64,000 bases of DNA from CADCWK01 sp035944555 (GCA_035944555.1 DASZAY010000026.1:1-64000), one strand, 5' to 3'. Counted from the first letter of the stretch, positions 7,579 to 16,835 are shown. Notes: generated from the letters alone by a model not told the origin. Translations and numbers: made by a program.

Positions 7579-9273
7579 ATGACGGACACTAACATCACGC
7601 GTGACCTGCTCACCCGGAAGCTCGACCGCCGGGCACTCGTTGGCACTTCGGCAGCTGGTGCGCTCGCCGTTGCCGCCTGGCCGCGCCACCTCGGCGCCGC
7701 CCCAGTCCGGCAGGAAGGTTCCACGATCATCATCGGTACCCTCGGCGAGTCGACCACCCAGAACCCGTTCGCCGCCAATGAGTCCGAGAGCTACTGGCGC
7801 GCCGAGATGATCTTCGACCAGTTCGTCCGGCTGGACTACGCCACCGGTGGCGCGGCGCCCGGCCTCGCCGCCTCCTGGGAGATCGAGGGGCTGACGTTCA
7901 CCTTCGCCATTCAGCCCAACGCCCGCTTCCATGATGGCACCGACGTCACGGCCGACGACGTCAAATTCACCCTCGAGGCGATCCTGACGCCGGAGACCGC
8001 TTCCGAGAACGCCAATCGCTTCGCGGCGATCTACGGGGTGCCGGAGTTCCAGGGCACCGGGACCACCGAGATTGCCACGCCGGCCGCCGGCACCCCGGCC
8101 GCAGAATTCGTCGGCGCTTCGACCGGCGTCTCGGGTATCGAGGCCGTCGACGCCAAGACTCTGCGGATCACCCTTGCCCGGCCGGACGCCTCGTTCCTCT
8201 ATAGCCTGCACTACGTCTTCGTCGTCCCCCGCGCCCAGCTCGAGGGCCAGGCGCTGGACCGGACGTCGACCGCGCCGTTCTTCTCTGCCCCGATCGGCGC
8301 AGGGCCGTACGTCTTTGAGAGCTGGAGCGTCGGCTCGGACTTCATCGCCCGCGCCAACCCGGACTACTGGGACACCGGCAAGCCGATGATCCAGTCCTTC
8401 ACGCACCGCGCGATCACGGACTCCTCGGGTATCGCCAACGCGCTCCAGTCGGGCGAGATCAACGGCTCGCTCTACGCCTCGCCGACCCTGACCGAGCAGC
8501 TCCAGGCGGCTGGCAATCTGACGATCGAGGTCCCGGCCTTCGCCGCGCCGAACGGGACGGTCTTCAACTGCCGGACCCCACCATTCGACAAGGTCGAGGT
8601 GCGCCGGGCGGTCGCGATGGCGGTGAACGTCGACGCCTACGTCCAGGACTCGCTACTGGGACTCGGCGAGGCCGGCCTCGGGCCGATCGCCCCGGCCCTC
8701 TGGGCCCACGATCCGACCCTGACCCCGATCCCCTACGACCCGGAGGCGGCCCGGGCCGTGTTCGAGGCCAACGGGATGATTGGGCAGACCTACGAGATTC
8801 TGACCAACGCCGGCAACATTCTCCGCGAGGACTGGTGCATCCGGGTCCAGGCCGACCTCCAGGAGCTTGGAGTCAATATCCAGTTCACGCCGATCGAGTA
8901 CACGACGGTCGTCGAGCGGATCAATACCGGCCAGTTCACCCTCGACGCGGGTGACTTCGCCGGCGCCGCGCTGGACCCCAACGATCTCTACGACCAGTTC
9001 CACTCCAAGGGCGCGACCAACGTCACCGGCTACAGCGACCCGGAGCTGGACGCGCTGCTGGAGCAGGGTCGGACGATCCTCGACCAGGAAGAAGCCAAGC
9101 CGGTCTGGTCGCAGGTCCAGCAGATCCTGATGCGTGACGTGCCGATGCACTGGGCGTGGTACCGGCCGTTCATCTCGGTCGTCGATAACCGGTACACCGG
9201 GTACACGGTCGCCCTCGGTGACGGTGGTCTGTTCCGGTCCCTGCCGGATATGACCTTCACCGAAGCCCCGTAG
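7579..9273 (+). CDS. Family-5 ABC substrate-binding protein B
   Basis: A 564-residue exported binding protein, paralogue of the gene at 4961. The Tat-type signal (LDRRALVGT) is identical, and blocks such as FTFAIQPNARF, YWDTGKP and NALQSGEI are shared, while about residues 45-90 and the ligand-facing lobes differ, suggesting a different substrate. It heads an operon with two permeases at 9364 and 10400; no ATPase gene follows, so ATPases must be encoded elsewhere. A strong hairpin between this gene and the first permease probably lowers permease expression relative to the binding protein. Confidence 0.92.
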   Translation: MTDTNITRDLLTRKLDRRALVGTSAAGALAVAAWPRHLGAAPVRQEGSTIIIGTLGESTTQNPFAANESESYWRAEMIFDQFVRLDYATGGAAPGLAASWEIEGLTFTFAIQPNARFHDGTDVTADDVKFTLEAILTPETASENANRFAAIYGVPEFQGTGTTEIATPAAGTPAAEFVGASTGVSGIEAVDAKTLRITLARPDASFLYSLHYVFVVPRAQLEGQALDRTSTAPFFSAPIGAGPYVFESWSVGSDFIARANPDYWDTGKPMIQSFTHRAITDSSGIANALQSGEINGSLYASPTLTEQLQAAGNLTIEVPAFAAPNGTVFNCRTPPFDKVEVRRAVAMAVNVDAYVQDSLLGLGEAGLGPIAPALWAHDPTLTPIPYDPEAARAVFEANGMIGQTYEILTNAGNILREDWCIRVQADLQELGVNIQFTPIEYTTVVERINTGQFTLDAGDFAGAALDPNDLYDQFHSKGATNVTGYSDPELDALLEQGRTILDQEEAKPVWSQVQQILMRDVPMHWAWYRPFISVVDNRYTGYTVALGDGGLFRSLPDMTFTEAP

Positions 9274-9296
9274 TCTCCCGCTGACGTTACGACCCG

Positions 9297-9329
9297 GGAC
9301 CGGCCCGTCGATCGCTGACGGGCCGGTCC
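9297..9329 (+). terminator. Intercistronic hairpin after binding protein B
   Basis: A 13-bp perfect stem (GGACCGGCCCGTC and complement) with a 7-base loop lies between the binding-protein stop and the permease start, without a T-tract. It probably stabilises the upstream mRNA or terminates part of transcription rather than all of it. Confidence 0.65.
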
Positions 9330-9363
9330 TGCCTACCCCATCCACGTCTCACGGGAGAACCTC

Positions 9364-10344
9364 ATGACTGGCGACACCGGCGCCTACCTGATCCGGCGGG
9401 TCCTGCTGATCATCCCGTTGCTGCTCGGTCTCAGCATCCTGATGTTCGGCATGACACAAGCCGCCCCCGGCGACCCGGTGCTGGCCCTGGTGGGCCCGCA
9501 GGCTGCCGCCCGGCCGGAGGTCGTCGAGCAGGCCCGGGAGAACTTCGGGCTGAATCAGCCGCTTCCGATCCAGTACGTCCGCTGGCTGGGCAATGTCGTC
9601 CAGGGCGACCTCGGCCGCTCTTACACCTTCAACAACCTGCCCGTGCTGGACCTGATCACCCAGCGGATGTGGGGCACCATCCAGCTCCAGGGCCTCGCCC
9701 TGATCATCGCGCTGTCGATCGCGATCCCGGTCGGCATCATCTCCGCCACCCGCCAGTACTCCCTGCCGGACCACCTGGTGACGGTCGGGTCGTTCATCGG
9801 GCTGGCCATTCCCAATTTCTGGCTCGCGTTGCTGTTACAGATCTGGATCGGGGTCCAGCTCGGCTGGTTACCCGTCCTCAGTACCAACCAGGCGCGCGCT
9901 GATTTTCCTGAACGCATCCAGTACTTCATCCTGCCGGTGATCGTCCTGGCACTCCCGAGCATCGCCTACTTTGCCCGCTTCATGCGCTCGGCGATGCTGG
10001 AAGTGATCAACCAGGACTACGTCACCGTCGCCCGGGCCAAAGGCCTCGGTCCCCGTGCCGTGCTCTACCGCCACGCCCTGCGCAACGCCCTGATCCCGAT
10101 GGTCACGGTCATCGGACTCCAGCTGCCGCAGATCCTCTCGGGCGCCGTCATCATCGAGCAGATCTTTGCCTGGCCCGGTCTCGGGCTACTGGCCTACGAG
10201 GCCATCGGCAGGCGGGATTACCCCGTCATCCTCGGCGTGACGCTGTTCGCCGGCGCCGCCGTGATGATCGTCTCGGTCCTCGTCGATGTCGTCTACGTGC
10301 TGATCGACCCGCGGGTCAAGCTCACCGGCTCGGCGGGCGGCTGA
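9364..10344 (+). CDS. Dpp/Opp-type ABC permease (DppB-like)
   Basis: A 326-residue integral membrane permease of a peptide/nickel-type importer. It begins with an N-terminal membrane segment (LLIIPLLLGLSILMFGM), then the family motif APGDPVLALVGP, a large periplasmic loop with LGNVVQGDLGRSY, and four to five further membrane segments. The EAA loop that contacts the ATPase is VARAKGLGPRAVLYRHALRN near residues 222-241. Good ribosome-binding site GGGAGAACCTC before the ATG. Partner of the DppC-like gene 55 bases downstream. Confidence 0.93.
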   Translation: MTGDTGAYLIRRVLLIIPLLLGLSILMFGMTQAAPGDPVLALVGPQAAARPEVVEQARENFGLNQPLPIQYVRWLGNVVQGDLGRSYTFNNLPVLDLITQRMWGTIQLQGLALIIALSIAIPVGIISATRQYSLPDHLVTVGSFIGLAIPNFWLALLLQIWIGVQLGWLPVLSTNQARADFPERIQYFILPVIVLALPSIAYFARFMRSAMLEVINQDYVTVARAKGLGPRAVLYRHALRNALIPMVTVIGLQLPQILSGAVIIEQIFAWPGLGLLAYEAIGRRDYPVILGVTLFAGAAVMIVSVLVDVVYVLIDPRVKLTGSAGG

Positions 10345-10399
10345 TCGCCAGCCACGCTCCGCCCGTCCCGTCGCCCGACCCGCTCCCCGGAGGTCACCC

Positions 10400-11332
10400 G
10401 TGTCCACGGACTCGACGCTCAGCCGCTCGCCCAATACCCCGTCCGAGGGAACCGCCGAGCCCGGCGGCTCCCTCGCCCGCGCCGTCCCGCAACAGCGGTT
10501 CGGGGTCCTGCGCCGCCTGGCCCGCAATAAGCTGGCGATGGTCGGGCTGGTCGTGATCGTTCTCCTGTACCTGATCGCGATCTTCGCCCCACTGATCGCC
10601 CGGGGCGACCCCAACCAGCTCACACCGGGCCTTCGCAATCAGCCGCCCTCGCTCGAGAGCTGGCTGGGCACCGACCGCAACACCCGTGACCTGTGGGCGC
10701 GGCTGATCTACGGCACCCGCGTCTCGCTGTCGGTCGGCCTCGCCGCCGTCGTCATCATCATGGCGATCGGGATCACCCTCGGCGCGCTGGCGGGTTTCTT
10801 CGGCGGAATCGTCGATCAGCTCGTGATGCGGACCACCGACATCCTGCTGGCCGTCCCCCAGATCCTGCTGCTGATCACCGCGGCGGCGCTGTTCCAGCCG
10901 TCCCTCACGACCACGATCGTTGTGATCGGCCTGACCTCGTGGTCCGGCACGGCCCGCCTCGTCCGGGGTCAGTTTCTCCAGCTCAAGGGGCAGGAGTACG
11001 TTACCGCCGCCCGGTCGATCGGCGCGCCGTCGTTCCGGATCATGTTCAACCACCTGTTTCCGAACGCTCTGGCGGTGATCATCGTCCAGACGACGCTCTG
11101 GCTCTCGGCGGCGATCCTGCTCGAGGCCAGCCTGTCCTACCTCGGACTCGGCGTGCAGCCGCCTCAGCCGAGCTGGGGCAATATCCTCCAGGACGGCCAG
11201 CGCGACCTGATCTCCGGCGCCTGGTGGCTGACGCTGTTCCCTGGCCTGGCGATCTTCCTGACCGTGCTGTCGTTCAACCTGGTCGGCGACGGTCTCCGAG
11301 ATGCCTTCGACCCACGCGCCCGCAAGCGCTGA
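10400..11332 (+). CDS. Dpp/Opp-type ABC permease (DppC-like)
   Basis: A 310-residue second permease. N-terminal cytoplasmic segment, first membrane helix (MVGLVVIVLLYLIAIFAPLI), the family motif WLGTDRNTRDLWARLIYGTR, and further helices. The EAA loop is AARSIGAPSFRIMFNHLFPN near residues 202-221. The start is GTG with GGAGG 6 bases upstream. No ATPase gene follows; a terminator comes directly after. Confidence 0.93.
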   Translation: MSTDSTLSRSPNTPSEGTAEPGGSLARAVPQQRFGVLRRLARNKLAMVGLVVIVLLYLIAIFAPLIARGDPNQLTPGLRNQPPSLESWLGTDRNTRDLWARLIYGTRVSLSVGLAAVVIIMAIGITLGALAGFFGGIVDQLVMRTTDILLAVPQILLLITAAALFQPSLTTTIVVIGLTSWSGTARLVRGQFLQLKGQEYVTAARSIGAPSFRIMFNHLFPNALAVIIVQTTLWLSAAILLEASLSYLGLGVQPPQPSWGNILQDGQRDLISGAWWLTLFPGLAIFLTVLSFNLVGDGLRDAFDPRARKR

Positions 11333-11364
11333 CACCGGAACGACTCTACCCAACCGCATCCAGC

Positions 11365-11401
11365 GCACCCGGCAGTCGACCTGCCGGGTGCAATCGCTTT
11401 T
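11365..11401 (+). terminator. Rho-independent terminator of the transporter operon
   Basis: An 11-bp perfect stem (GCACCCGGCAG / CTGCCGGGTGC) with loop TCGAC, then AATCGCTTTT. It closes the operon of binding protein B and its permeases. Confidence 0.75.
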
Positions 11402-11439
11402 CGGCGGAAATGACTCTGGTCCCCAGCTGACTTCCGCAT

Positions 11440-11466
11440 GTATAGTGATATGTTGTATCACTATAC
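11440..11466 (+). promoter_or_regulatory. Palindromic operator before the flavoprotein gene
   Basis: An 11-bp perfect inverted repeat, GTATAGTGATA (11440-11450) and TATCACTATAC (11456-11466), with a 5-base spacer, ending 21 bases before the ATG at 11488. It is strikingly AT-rich against its surroundings. Size and symmetry fit a dimeric repressor of the GntR, PadR or TetR kind; the regulator is not identified. Confidence 0.7.
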
Positions 11467-11487
11467 TTTCTACTGGAGGGGACCATC

Positions 11488-12441
11488 ATGGAGCACGTCG
11501 ATACCTTGATCATCGGGGGCGGTCCGGCCGGACTGTCTGCCGCCCTGTCGCTTGGCCGCTCGCGCCGGAATGTGCTGGTCGTCGATTCCGGCCAGTACCG
11601 CAATGACCCTGCTGCCCACGCCCACAACGTCCTGACCCACGACGGCTCCCCGCCGGCCGAGATCCGCCGTCTGGCTCGCGAGGAACTGGCCGCCTACCCC
11701 GGAGTCAGCTTCGCCGCCGATCGCGTCGAAGGGATCAGCGGGATCGCCGGCGAGTTCACCGTCACCCTCGGGAGCGGCGGAACTGTCGGAGCGCGAACGG
11801 TCGTGTTCGCGTCCGGCGTGTCCGACACTCTGCCGGACATCCCCGGCATGGCCGAGTTGTGGGGTACGAGCGTCTTCCATTGCCCCTATTGCCATGGCTG
11901 GGAGGTCCGTGACGGCGCGCTCGCCATCTACGCCCCCGCGCCGGCCCTACCGATGGTTGCCGGTCATATGGCGCCCCTGATCCGCAACCTGTCGGCGGAC
12001 GTCGTCGTCCTCTCCGACGGACCGTCCCGCCTGGATGACGAAGGCCGGGCAGCGCTCCACCGGATCGGGGTACGCCTCGACGAGCGGCCCGTCGCTCGAC
12101 TTGCCCATGATGGCAGGCATCTGTCGGCGATTGTGTTCACCGACGGAAGTGAACTGCCCCGGACCGGCATGGTCGTGGGTCCGGCCGCCCGGCCGAACAC
12201 CGCACTCGCAGAGGGGATCGGCTGTGAGGTGACGACGGAGGGCATGCTGATCGGCCACCTCAAGACCGACATGATCGGCCGCATGAGCGTCGATGGGATC
12301 TTCGGGGCAGGCGACTCGACCGCACAGGCACCGTCGGTCTCCAACGCCATCGCGTCGGGTAGCATGGCCGGAGCCGGAGCGAATGCCTGGCTGGCCACCA
12401 ACGGCTACTTTGCCGCCACGGCGATGGCGCCGGCCCAGTAA
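11488..12441 (+). CDS. Thioredoxin-reductase-like FAD/NAD(P) oxidoreductase
   Basis: A 317-residue two-domain flavoprotein. The FAD-binding Rossmann motif is IIGGGPAGLSAAL near residue 8. The redox centre is CPYCHGWE around residues 132-139, in place of the CATC of classical TrxB. FGAGDST near residue 273 is the second FAD motif. The NADPH domain is shorter and its GxGxxA motif is not evident, so the electron donor is uncertain. Likely a cytoplasmic dithiol/disulfide reductase. Ribosome site CTGGAGGGG. It sits directly behind a palindromic operator and is followed 31 bases later by a Rid-fold gene, probably one operon. Confidence 0.85.
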   Translation: MEHVDTLIIGGGPAGLSAALSLGRSRRNVLVVDSGQYRNDPAAHAHNVLTHDGSPPAEIRRLAREELAAYPGVSFAADRVEGISGIAGEFTVTLGSGGTVGARTVVFASGVSDTLPDIPGMAELWGTSVFHCPYCHGWEVRDGALAIYAPAPALPMVAGHMAPLIRNLSADVVVLSDGPSRLDDEGRAALHRIGVRLDERPVARLAHDGRHLSAIVFTDGSELPRTGMVVGPAARPNTALAEGIGCEVTTEGMLIGHLKTDMIGRMSVDGIFGAGDSTAQAPSVSNAIASGSMAGAGANAWLATNGYFAATAMAPAQ

Positions 12442-12472
12442 GCCCGACCGCGGGCTGACAGAGAGGTCCACC

Positions 12473-12877
12473 ATGCCCGTTACCCTGTCCACGCCCGACG
12501 GCCTCGCTCCATCCCCGTTCTACCAGCACGTCGCGGTCGGGACGGGGACCCGCCATGTACACATCGCCGGCCAGGTATCGACGGATGCCGCCGGGGAGGT
12601 AGTCGCGGCGGGCGACCTGGCCGGTCAGACCGCGCAGGCGTTCCGCAACGTCCACACCGCCCTCACCTCGGTCGGCGCGACCTTCGCCGATGTCGTTCGC
12701 CTGACGATCTACGTCGTCGACTGGACGCCGGACAAGATCGAGCAGTTCGCCGGCGGCGTGGCACAGGTCGCGGAGGAGATCGGCTACCAGCCAGCCCCCG
12801 CGTCGCTGATCGGCGTGCAGATCCTGTTCGACCCCTCCATCATGATCGAGGTCGAGGCGACCGCGATCCTGGAGTGA
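12473..12877 (+). CDS. Rid (YjgF/YER057c/UK114) family protein
   Basis: A 134-residue Rid-fold protein, normally a homotrimer with clefts that bind small acids; canonical RidA hydrolyses reactive enamines and imines. Family marks are VHIAGQVSTDAAGEVV near residue 24, DVVRLTIYVVD near 75 and IMIEVEATAIL at the end. The conserved Arg of active RidA, expected just before FDPS..IEVEA, is replaced here (GVQILFD), so it probably belongs to a non-canonical Rid subgroup. Co-transcribed with the flavoprotein upstream. The ATG at 12473 follows GAGAGGT. Confidence 0.85.
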   Translation: MPVTLSTPDGLAPSPFYQHVAVGTGTRHVHIAGQVSTDAAGEVVAAGDLAGQTAQAFRNVHTALTSVGATFADVVRLTIYVVDWTPDKIEQFAGGVAQVAEEIGYQPAPASLIGVQILFDPSIMIEVEATAILE

Positions 12878-12947
12878 CCGCCCAGCGCCGGCACTTCCAG
12901 GGCGCCTCGTCCCGTATCGCCTGAATCCGGATCACCCTACCAACGGG

Positions 12948-12981
12948 AAAGCCCCCGGCACCGAATGGTGCCGGGGGCTTT
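12948..12981. terminator. Bidirectional terminator
   Basis: A 15-bp perfect stem (AAAGCCCCCGGCACC and complement) with loop GAAT; AAA and TTT at the ends give U-tracts in both directions. It lies between the convergent Rid and L,D-transpeptidase genes. Confidence 0.92.
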
Positions 12982-13007
12982 ATGTCAGCTGATTGTGGGT
13001 CAGTGGA

Positions 13008-14264
13008 CTACCAGTGGATCTCGACCCGCGTCCCGACCGACGCCCACTCGTAGAGGAAGTCTGCAAGCTCCAGTGGGAGATTGATGCAGCCGTGGGACAT
13101 GGGCGTCCCGAAGTTGTTGTGCCAGTAGGCGCCGTGGATAGCGTGACCGACACCGGTGAAGTACATGACGTCCGGAACGGACGGGACGTCGTAGTATTCG
13201 CCGCCGATGACGCCTTCCATGTCCTGCTCTTCGATCTTCGTGTTGATGTAGTAGGTGCCCGGCGGCGTCTCGAAGCCCGGCTTGCCCGAGGAGATCAGCG
13301 TCTCCATGACGACGACGTCGCCCTGGTAGGCCTTGAGATACTCGTCGGTGAGGCTGATGTCGATCCAGCGCTCGGCGTTGGGGTTGGCACCCGACTCAGA
13401 GACGACCTCTTCCACCGTCGGCGGGGCCGGCGGGATGAACAGCGACTCGCTGTAGGTCGGGATGTCGCCCTGCGCGGTCGGCTCCTTGGAGAGACGATGC
13501 TGATCGGCGACCATGCGGCCGACCGGGGTCATCTCGATGTTGCCGCCCTCTTCCCAGCGCAGCTGGCCCCGCTCGAAGACCTGGTAGTGGACCTCGTCCA
13601 CCACGTACTCCTCGGAGATCGGATCGCCGAGGTACCAATCCATGCCGGAGTTCTGCCAGTAGGCGAGGAACCCATCGTAGATGCTGTGGCCGGTCTCCTT
13701 GACGTAGATCCAGGTATCGCTGTCAGCCTGGATCTGGTCTTCAGCCAGCGGCTCCCACGCCTGCGCGACGCGGGTCATCTCGGCTGCCTTGCCGGTCGAC
13801 CCGCCGATCGCGAGCCGCGGGACGACAGCCGGACGCAGGTCCTCACCAATCTCACCGAGGGCGATCAGGTTGCCCTCGGCGTTGCCATCCGGCCAGTACT
13901 CGAACCGGGCGTACTGGTAGTACTGGATGATCACACCATCGTCGCGGGTGATCTCCGGGGTGATGGGATTGCCGAAGACGGTCGCCGCGCCATTCTCCCG
14001 CCACATGTCGAGGAAGTACCCATCGACGCTCTGGCCGGTCTCCGGCACGTAGACGGTGCGGGGGGCGGACCACTCCTCCCCGAAGCCGGGGAAGTTCGCG
14101 TCGTCCTGAGCGGCGGCCCGGCCCGGCTGGCCGACGAGCCCGCCGACGGACATCACCGCCGACAGGACAATGACGAGGGCGAGCAGCCCGCGGACGAAGC
14201 GGCTCCCGGCCATCCGCCGGGTGGGCGACAGGCGCACAGCCCTGGTATCGATCGTCTGATCCAC
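13008..14264 (-). CDS. L,D-transpeptidase (YkuD) with sequence-repeat domain
   Basis: A 418-residue cell-wall enzyme that would cross-link or anchor peptidoglycan peptides. Residues 22-52 form a signal or anchor segment. Residues 55-250 hold two copies of a module with the pattern F..W..NG....G.PI followed by QYYQYARFEYW or YQVFERGQLRW, seen in many Chloroflexota surface proteins. The C-terminal YkuD domain (about 290-418) ends with HGAYWHNNFG and SHGCINL, carrying the catalytic His and Cys. Start is GTG with GAGGGGAAG upstream. Complete and typical, so a functional enzyme is likely. Confidence 0.93.
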   Translation of the reverse strand: MDQTIDTRAVRLSPTRRMAGSRFVRGLLALVIVLSAVMSVGGLVGQPGRAAAQDDANFPGFGEEWSAPRTVYVPETGQSVDGYFLDMWRENGAATVFGNPITPEITRDDGVIIQYYQYARFEYWPDGNAEGNLIALGEIGEDLRPAVVPRLAIGGSTGKAAEMTRVAQAWEPLAEDQIQADSDTWIYVKETGHSIYDGFLAYWQNSGMDWYLGDPISEEYVVDEVHYQVFERGQLRWEEGGNIEMTPVGRMVADQHRLSKEPTAQGDIPTYSESLFIPPAPPTVEEVVSESGANPNAERWIDISLTDEYLKAYQGDVVVMETLISSGKPGFETPPGTYYINTKIEEQDMEGVIGGEYYDVPSVPDVMYFTGVGHAIHGAYWHNNFGTPMSHGCINLPLELADFLYEWASVGTRVEIHW

Positions 14265-14631
14265 GTTACTTCCCCTCGTGACGACGCTCCCCCGAGCGCC
14301 GGACGAAACCGTTCGTCAGCCCATCGCGTGACGTTCCCAGGGCCGGACCACACCATGGCATGGCGCGGGTCCGTCTGGATCGACCAGCTATTTCCTGAAA
14401 CGCAGGCGGGTGCGGGATGGTTTCGCTGGCTAATGTACCACTCGCCAAACGGCCCGGAAAGGTCCCGCCGGCGATCCGATCGTCCTTATCGATACCCTGC
14501 CCCGTCGCGTACGTACGCCAATCGTCGCATAACATGCTTAGAGCAGGGATTGGCGACGGGTGGTTCAGAGGCGGTACGGAGCAGCGTCCCCATTGGATCA
14601 GCAAGGAAGCTGAACAATGGCCGTTGAGGTA
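14265..14631. other. Intergenic region upstream of the L,D-transpeptidase
   Basis: 367 bases between two minus-strand genes. It must hold the transpeptidase promoter. A stretch around 14505-14520 contains the self-complementary CGTACGTACG, but no convincing gene, terminator or known RNA is seen. Confidence 0.4.
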
Positions 14632-15486
14632 TCAGAAATCGAACTGGAGACTGATATCGAGCGCCGGAGCCGAATGGGTCAGACGACCCACAGAGATGAG
14701 GTCCACCCCCGTCTCGGCGATCTGCCGGACCGTCTCCAGGTTGACTCCGCCGGACGCCTCGGTCAGCGAGCGGCCGCCGACGATGGCGACGGCTTCCCGC
14801 ATGGCGTCGATGTTCATGTTGTCGAGCATGATCGCGTCGGCGCCGGCCGCGACGGCCTCATGGACCTCATCCAGCGTCGTGACCTCGACCTCGACCCGCA
14901 GGGTGTGCGGCGCCGTGGCGCGGGCTGCGGCGATGGCGCGCGTGACCCGGTCCTCCCCACCGATGGCGGCAAGGTGGTTGTCCTTGATCAGCACGCCATC
15001 ACTCAGGCCGATGCGGTGATTCTTACCACCGCCGTGGCGGACCGCCGCCTTCTCCAGCATACGAAGACCCGGCAGTGTCTTGCGGGTATCGATGATGCAC
15101 GCGCCGGTCCCTTCCACCGCGTCGACGTAGCGGCAGGTCAGCGTCGCGATCCCGGACAGGTGCTGGATCAAGTTGAGTGCGGTCCGTTCGGCGATCAGGA
15201 TGCCGTGTGACGGCCCCTCGATAGCGGCGATCACCGTTCCCGACGGAACGTGCCCGCCGTCATCCACCAGTGTCTCGAACGAGATCGTCGAGTCGACCCG
15301 AGCGAAGACCTGCCGCGCGACCCCGACGCCGGACAGCACCCCGGCGGCCTTGGTGACCAGCCGGGCCGTCGAGCGCGCGTCGGGGGCAACGGTCGCCATC
15401 GTCGTGATGTCGCCGGTCCCGACGTCCTCAGCGAGGGCGATGTCGATGATCGCGTCCCAGCCGTTCCAGTTTGCCTGCCCCGTCAT
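14632..15486 (-). CDS. nadC: Nicotinate-nucleotide pyrophosphorylase (carboxylating)
   Basis: A 284-residue quinolinate phosphoribosyltransferase, which converts quinolinate and PRPP to nicotinate mononucleotide in de novo NAD synthesis. Family marks in order: ALAEDVGTGDITT near residue 17, ERTALNLIQHLSGIAT near 100, IDTRKTLPGLR near 132, RHGGGKNHRIGLSDGVLIKDN (split here as RHGGGKNHR and LSDGVLIKDN) near 150, VEVEVTTLDE near 197 and ASGGVNLETV near 245. Length is normal. nadA and nadB are not in the window; pncC of NAD recycling is 1.5 kb away on the same strand. Confidence 0.96.
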   Translation of the reverse strand: MTGQANWNGWDAIIDIALAEDVGTGDITTMATVAPDARSTARLVTKAAGVLSGVGVARQVFARVDSTISFETLVDDGGHVPSGTVIAAIEGPSHGILIAERTALNLIQHLSGIATLTCRYVDAVEGTGACIIDTRKTLPGLRMLEKAAVRHGGGKNHRIGLSDGVLIKDNHLAAIGGEDRVTRAIAAARATAPHTLRVEVEVTTLDEVHEAVAAGADAIMLDNMNIDAMREAVAIVGGRSLTEASGGVNLETVRQIAETGVDLISVGRLTHSAPALDISLQFDF

Positions 15487-15548
15487 CCGTTCCTCCGGCT
15501 CGTGATCATGCGTGGTCGCGCCGCGTACTGCCGCTGAATGGTGGAGTG

Positions 15549-16835
15549 CTAGAGCTCGGCCGCGAGCGCGCCCAGGCGATCGGCGTCGTTGTACGGCCCG
15601 ATCAGCGCGATGTTGAGCAGGTCACGCTGGAAGAGCCGCTGGCTGAGATCCTGGACCTGTGCCGCTGTGACGGCCTCGATCCGCTCGGTGACCTCTTCCG
15701 GCGTCCGGATCTCGCCGTAGGTGAGCTCCTGTGAGCCGATCCACGACGCGACAGACCGGCTGTCCTCGAGCCCCATCAGGAGACGCCCCTTGCGCAACTC
15801 CTTGGTCCGCTCCAGTTCCTCGGCCGGGACGACCTCGTCACGGATGCGGCGCATCTCGCCGATCAGGGCGCGGGTCGCCTCCTCGATCCGTGCGGGATCG
15901 GTCCCGGCGTAGAACACGCCCTGCCCGACGTCCTCGTACGGCCGGAAGTAGGCATAGACGGAGTAGACCAGCCCGCGCTTCTCGCGGATCTCCTGGAACA
16001 GCCGGGAACTCATCCCGGACGACAGGACGGCCTCGATCGTCGACTGCACGTACCGCTCGTCGGTCGTATAGGGCAGCGCCGGCATCGCCAGAACCAGCTG
16101 CGCCTGCTCGGTGTCGCGCTCGACGATCCTGACCCGGGCTGCCGTCCCCTCGTAGGCCGCCCGCTCATTGGTGTCCGGGGAGGTCTGCCCGAGGTCGCCG
16201 AAGAACTTTTCGGTGAGTGCGACGACCTCCTCGTGCCGGACATCCCCGGCAGCAGAAACCACGATCCGATCCGGGCTGTAGTTGCGCTTCCAGAAGTCGT
16301 ACATGCCGTCACGGGTCAGCCCGAGGACGGACTTCTCGGTCCCGGCGATCGGGCGTCCGACACCCTGGTCGCCCCAGACGAGGTCGTCGATCACGTCGTG
16401 GACGAGGTCCTCCGGCGAGTCGTTGACCGAGCGGATCTCCTCGACGATCACGCCGCGCTCGCGGGTGAACTCATCGGCATCGATGACCGAGTTGCGCACG
16501 ATATCGCCAAGCACATCGAAGGCGGCGGCGAAGTGGGTGCTCGGGACCTTGCACCAGTACGACGTCGACTCACGGCCGGTGGAGGCGTTGAGGATGCCGC
16601 CGACGCCCTCGATCTCCTGCGAGATTGTGATCGGGTCAGGCCGGCGCTCGGTCCCCTTGAACAGCATGTGCTCGAGGAAGTGGGAGACACCGTTGTCGGC
16701 GGCCGATTCCGCGCGGCTCCCGACGCCGATGTAGATGATCAGGGAAGCCGAGCGCACGCCGGTCATCTCGCCGGTCACGACCCGGACCCCGTTGGCGAGG
16801 ACGGTCTTCTCATACAGCCTGGTTGCCGTCGACAC
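15549..16835 (-). CDS. M16-family zinc peptidase
   Basis: A 428-residue metalloprotease of the processing-peptidase-like M16 family. The inverted zinc motif HFLEH is at about residues 48-52 with the third ligand Glu in the conserved ERGVIVEEI segment near 122. The second half carries the usual YSVYAYF and GTDP segments. It is a single-unit protein with active-site half and inactive-like half in one chain. The GTG at 16835 is preferred because CAGGAG lies about 11 bases upstream and because family members start close to TRLYEKTVLANG; an upstream ATG at 16871 is an alternative. No signal peptide, so probably cytoplasmic. Confidence 0.9.
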   Translation of the reverse strand: MSTATRLYEKTVLANGVRVVTGEMTGVRSASLIIYIGVGSRAESAADNGVSHFLEHMLFKGTERRPDPITISQEIEGVGGILNASTGRESTSYWCKVPSTHFAAAFDVLGDIVRNSVIDADEFTRERGVIVEEIRSVNDSPEDLVHDVIDDLVWGDQGVGRPIAGTEKSVLGLTRDGMYDFWKRNYSPDRIVVSAAGDVRHEEVVALTEKFFGDLGQTSPDTNERAAYEGTAARVRIVERDTEQAQLVLAMPALPYTTDERYVQSTIEAVLSSGMSSRLFQEIREKRGLVYSVYAYFRPYEDVGQGVFYAGTDPARIEEATRALIGEMRRIRDEVVPAEELERTKELRKGRLLMGLEDSRSVASWIGSQELTYGEIRTPEEVTERIEAVTAAQVQDLSQRLFQRDLLNIALIGPYNDADRLGALAAEL

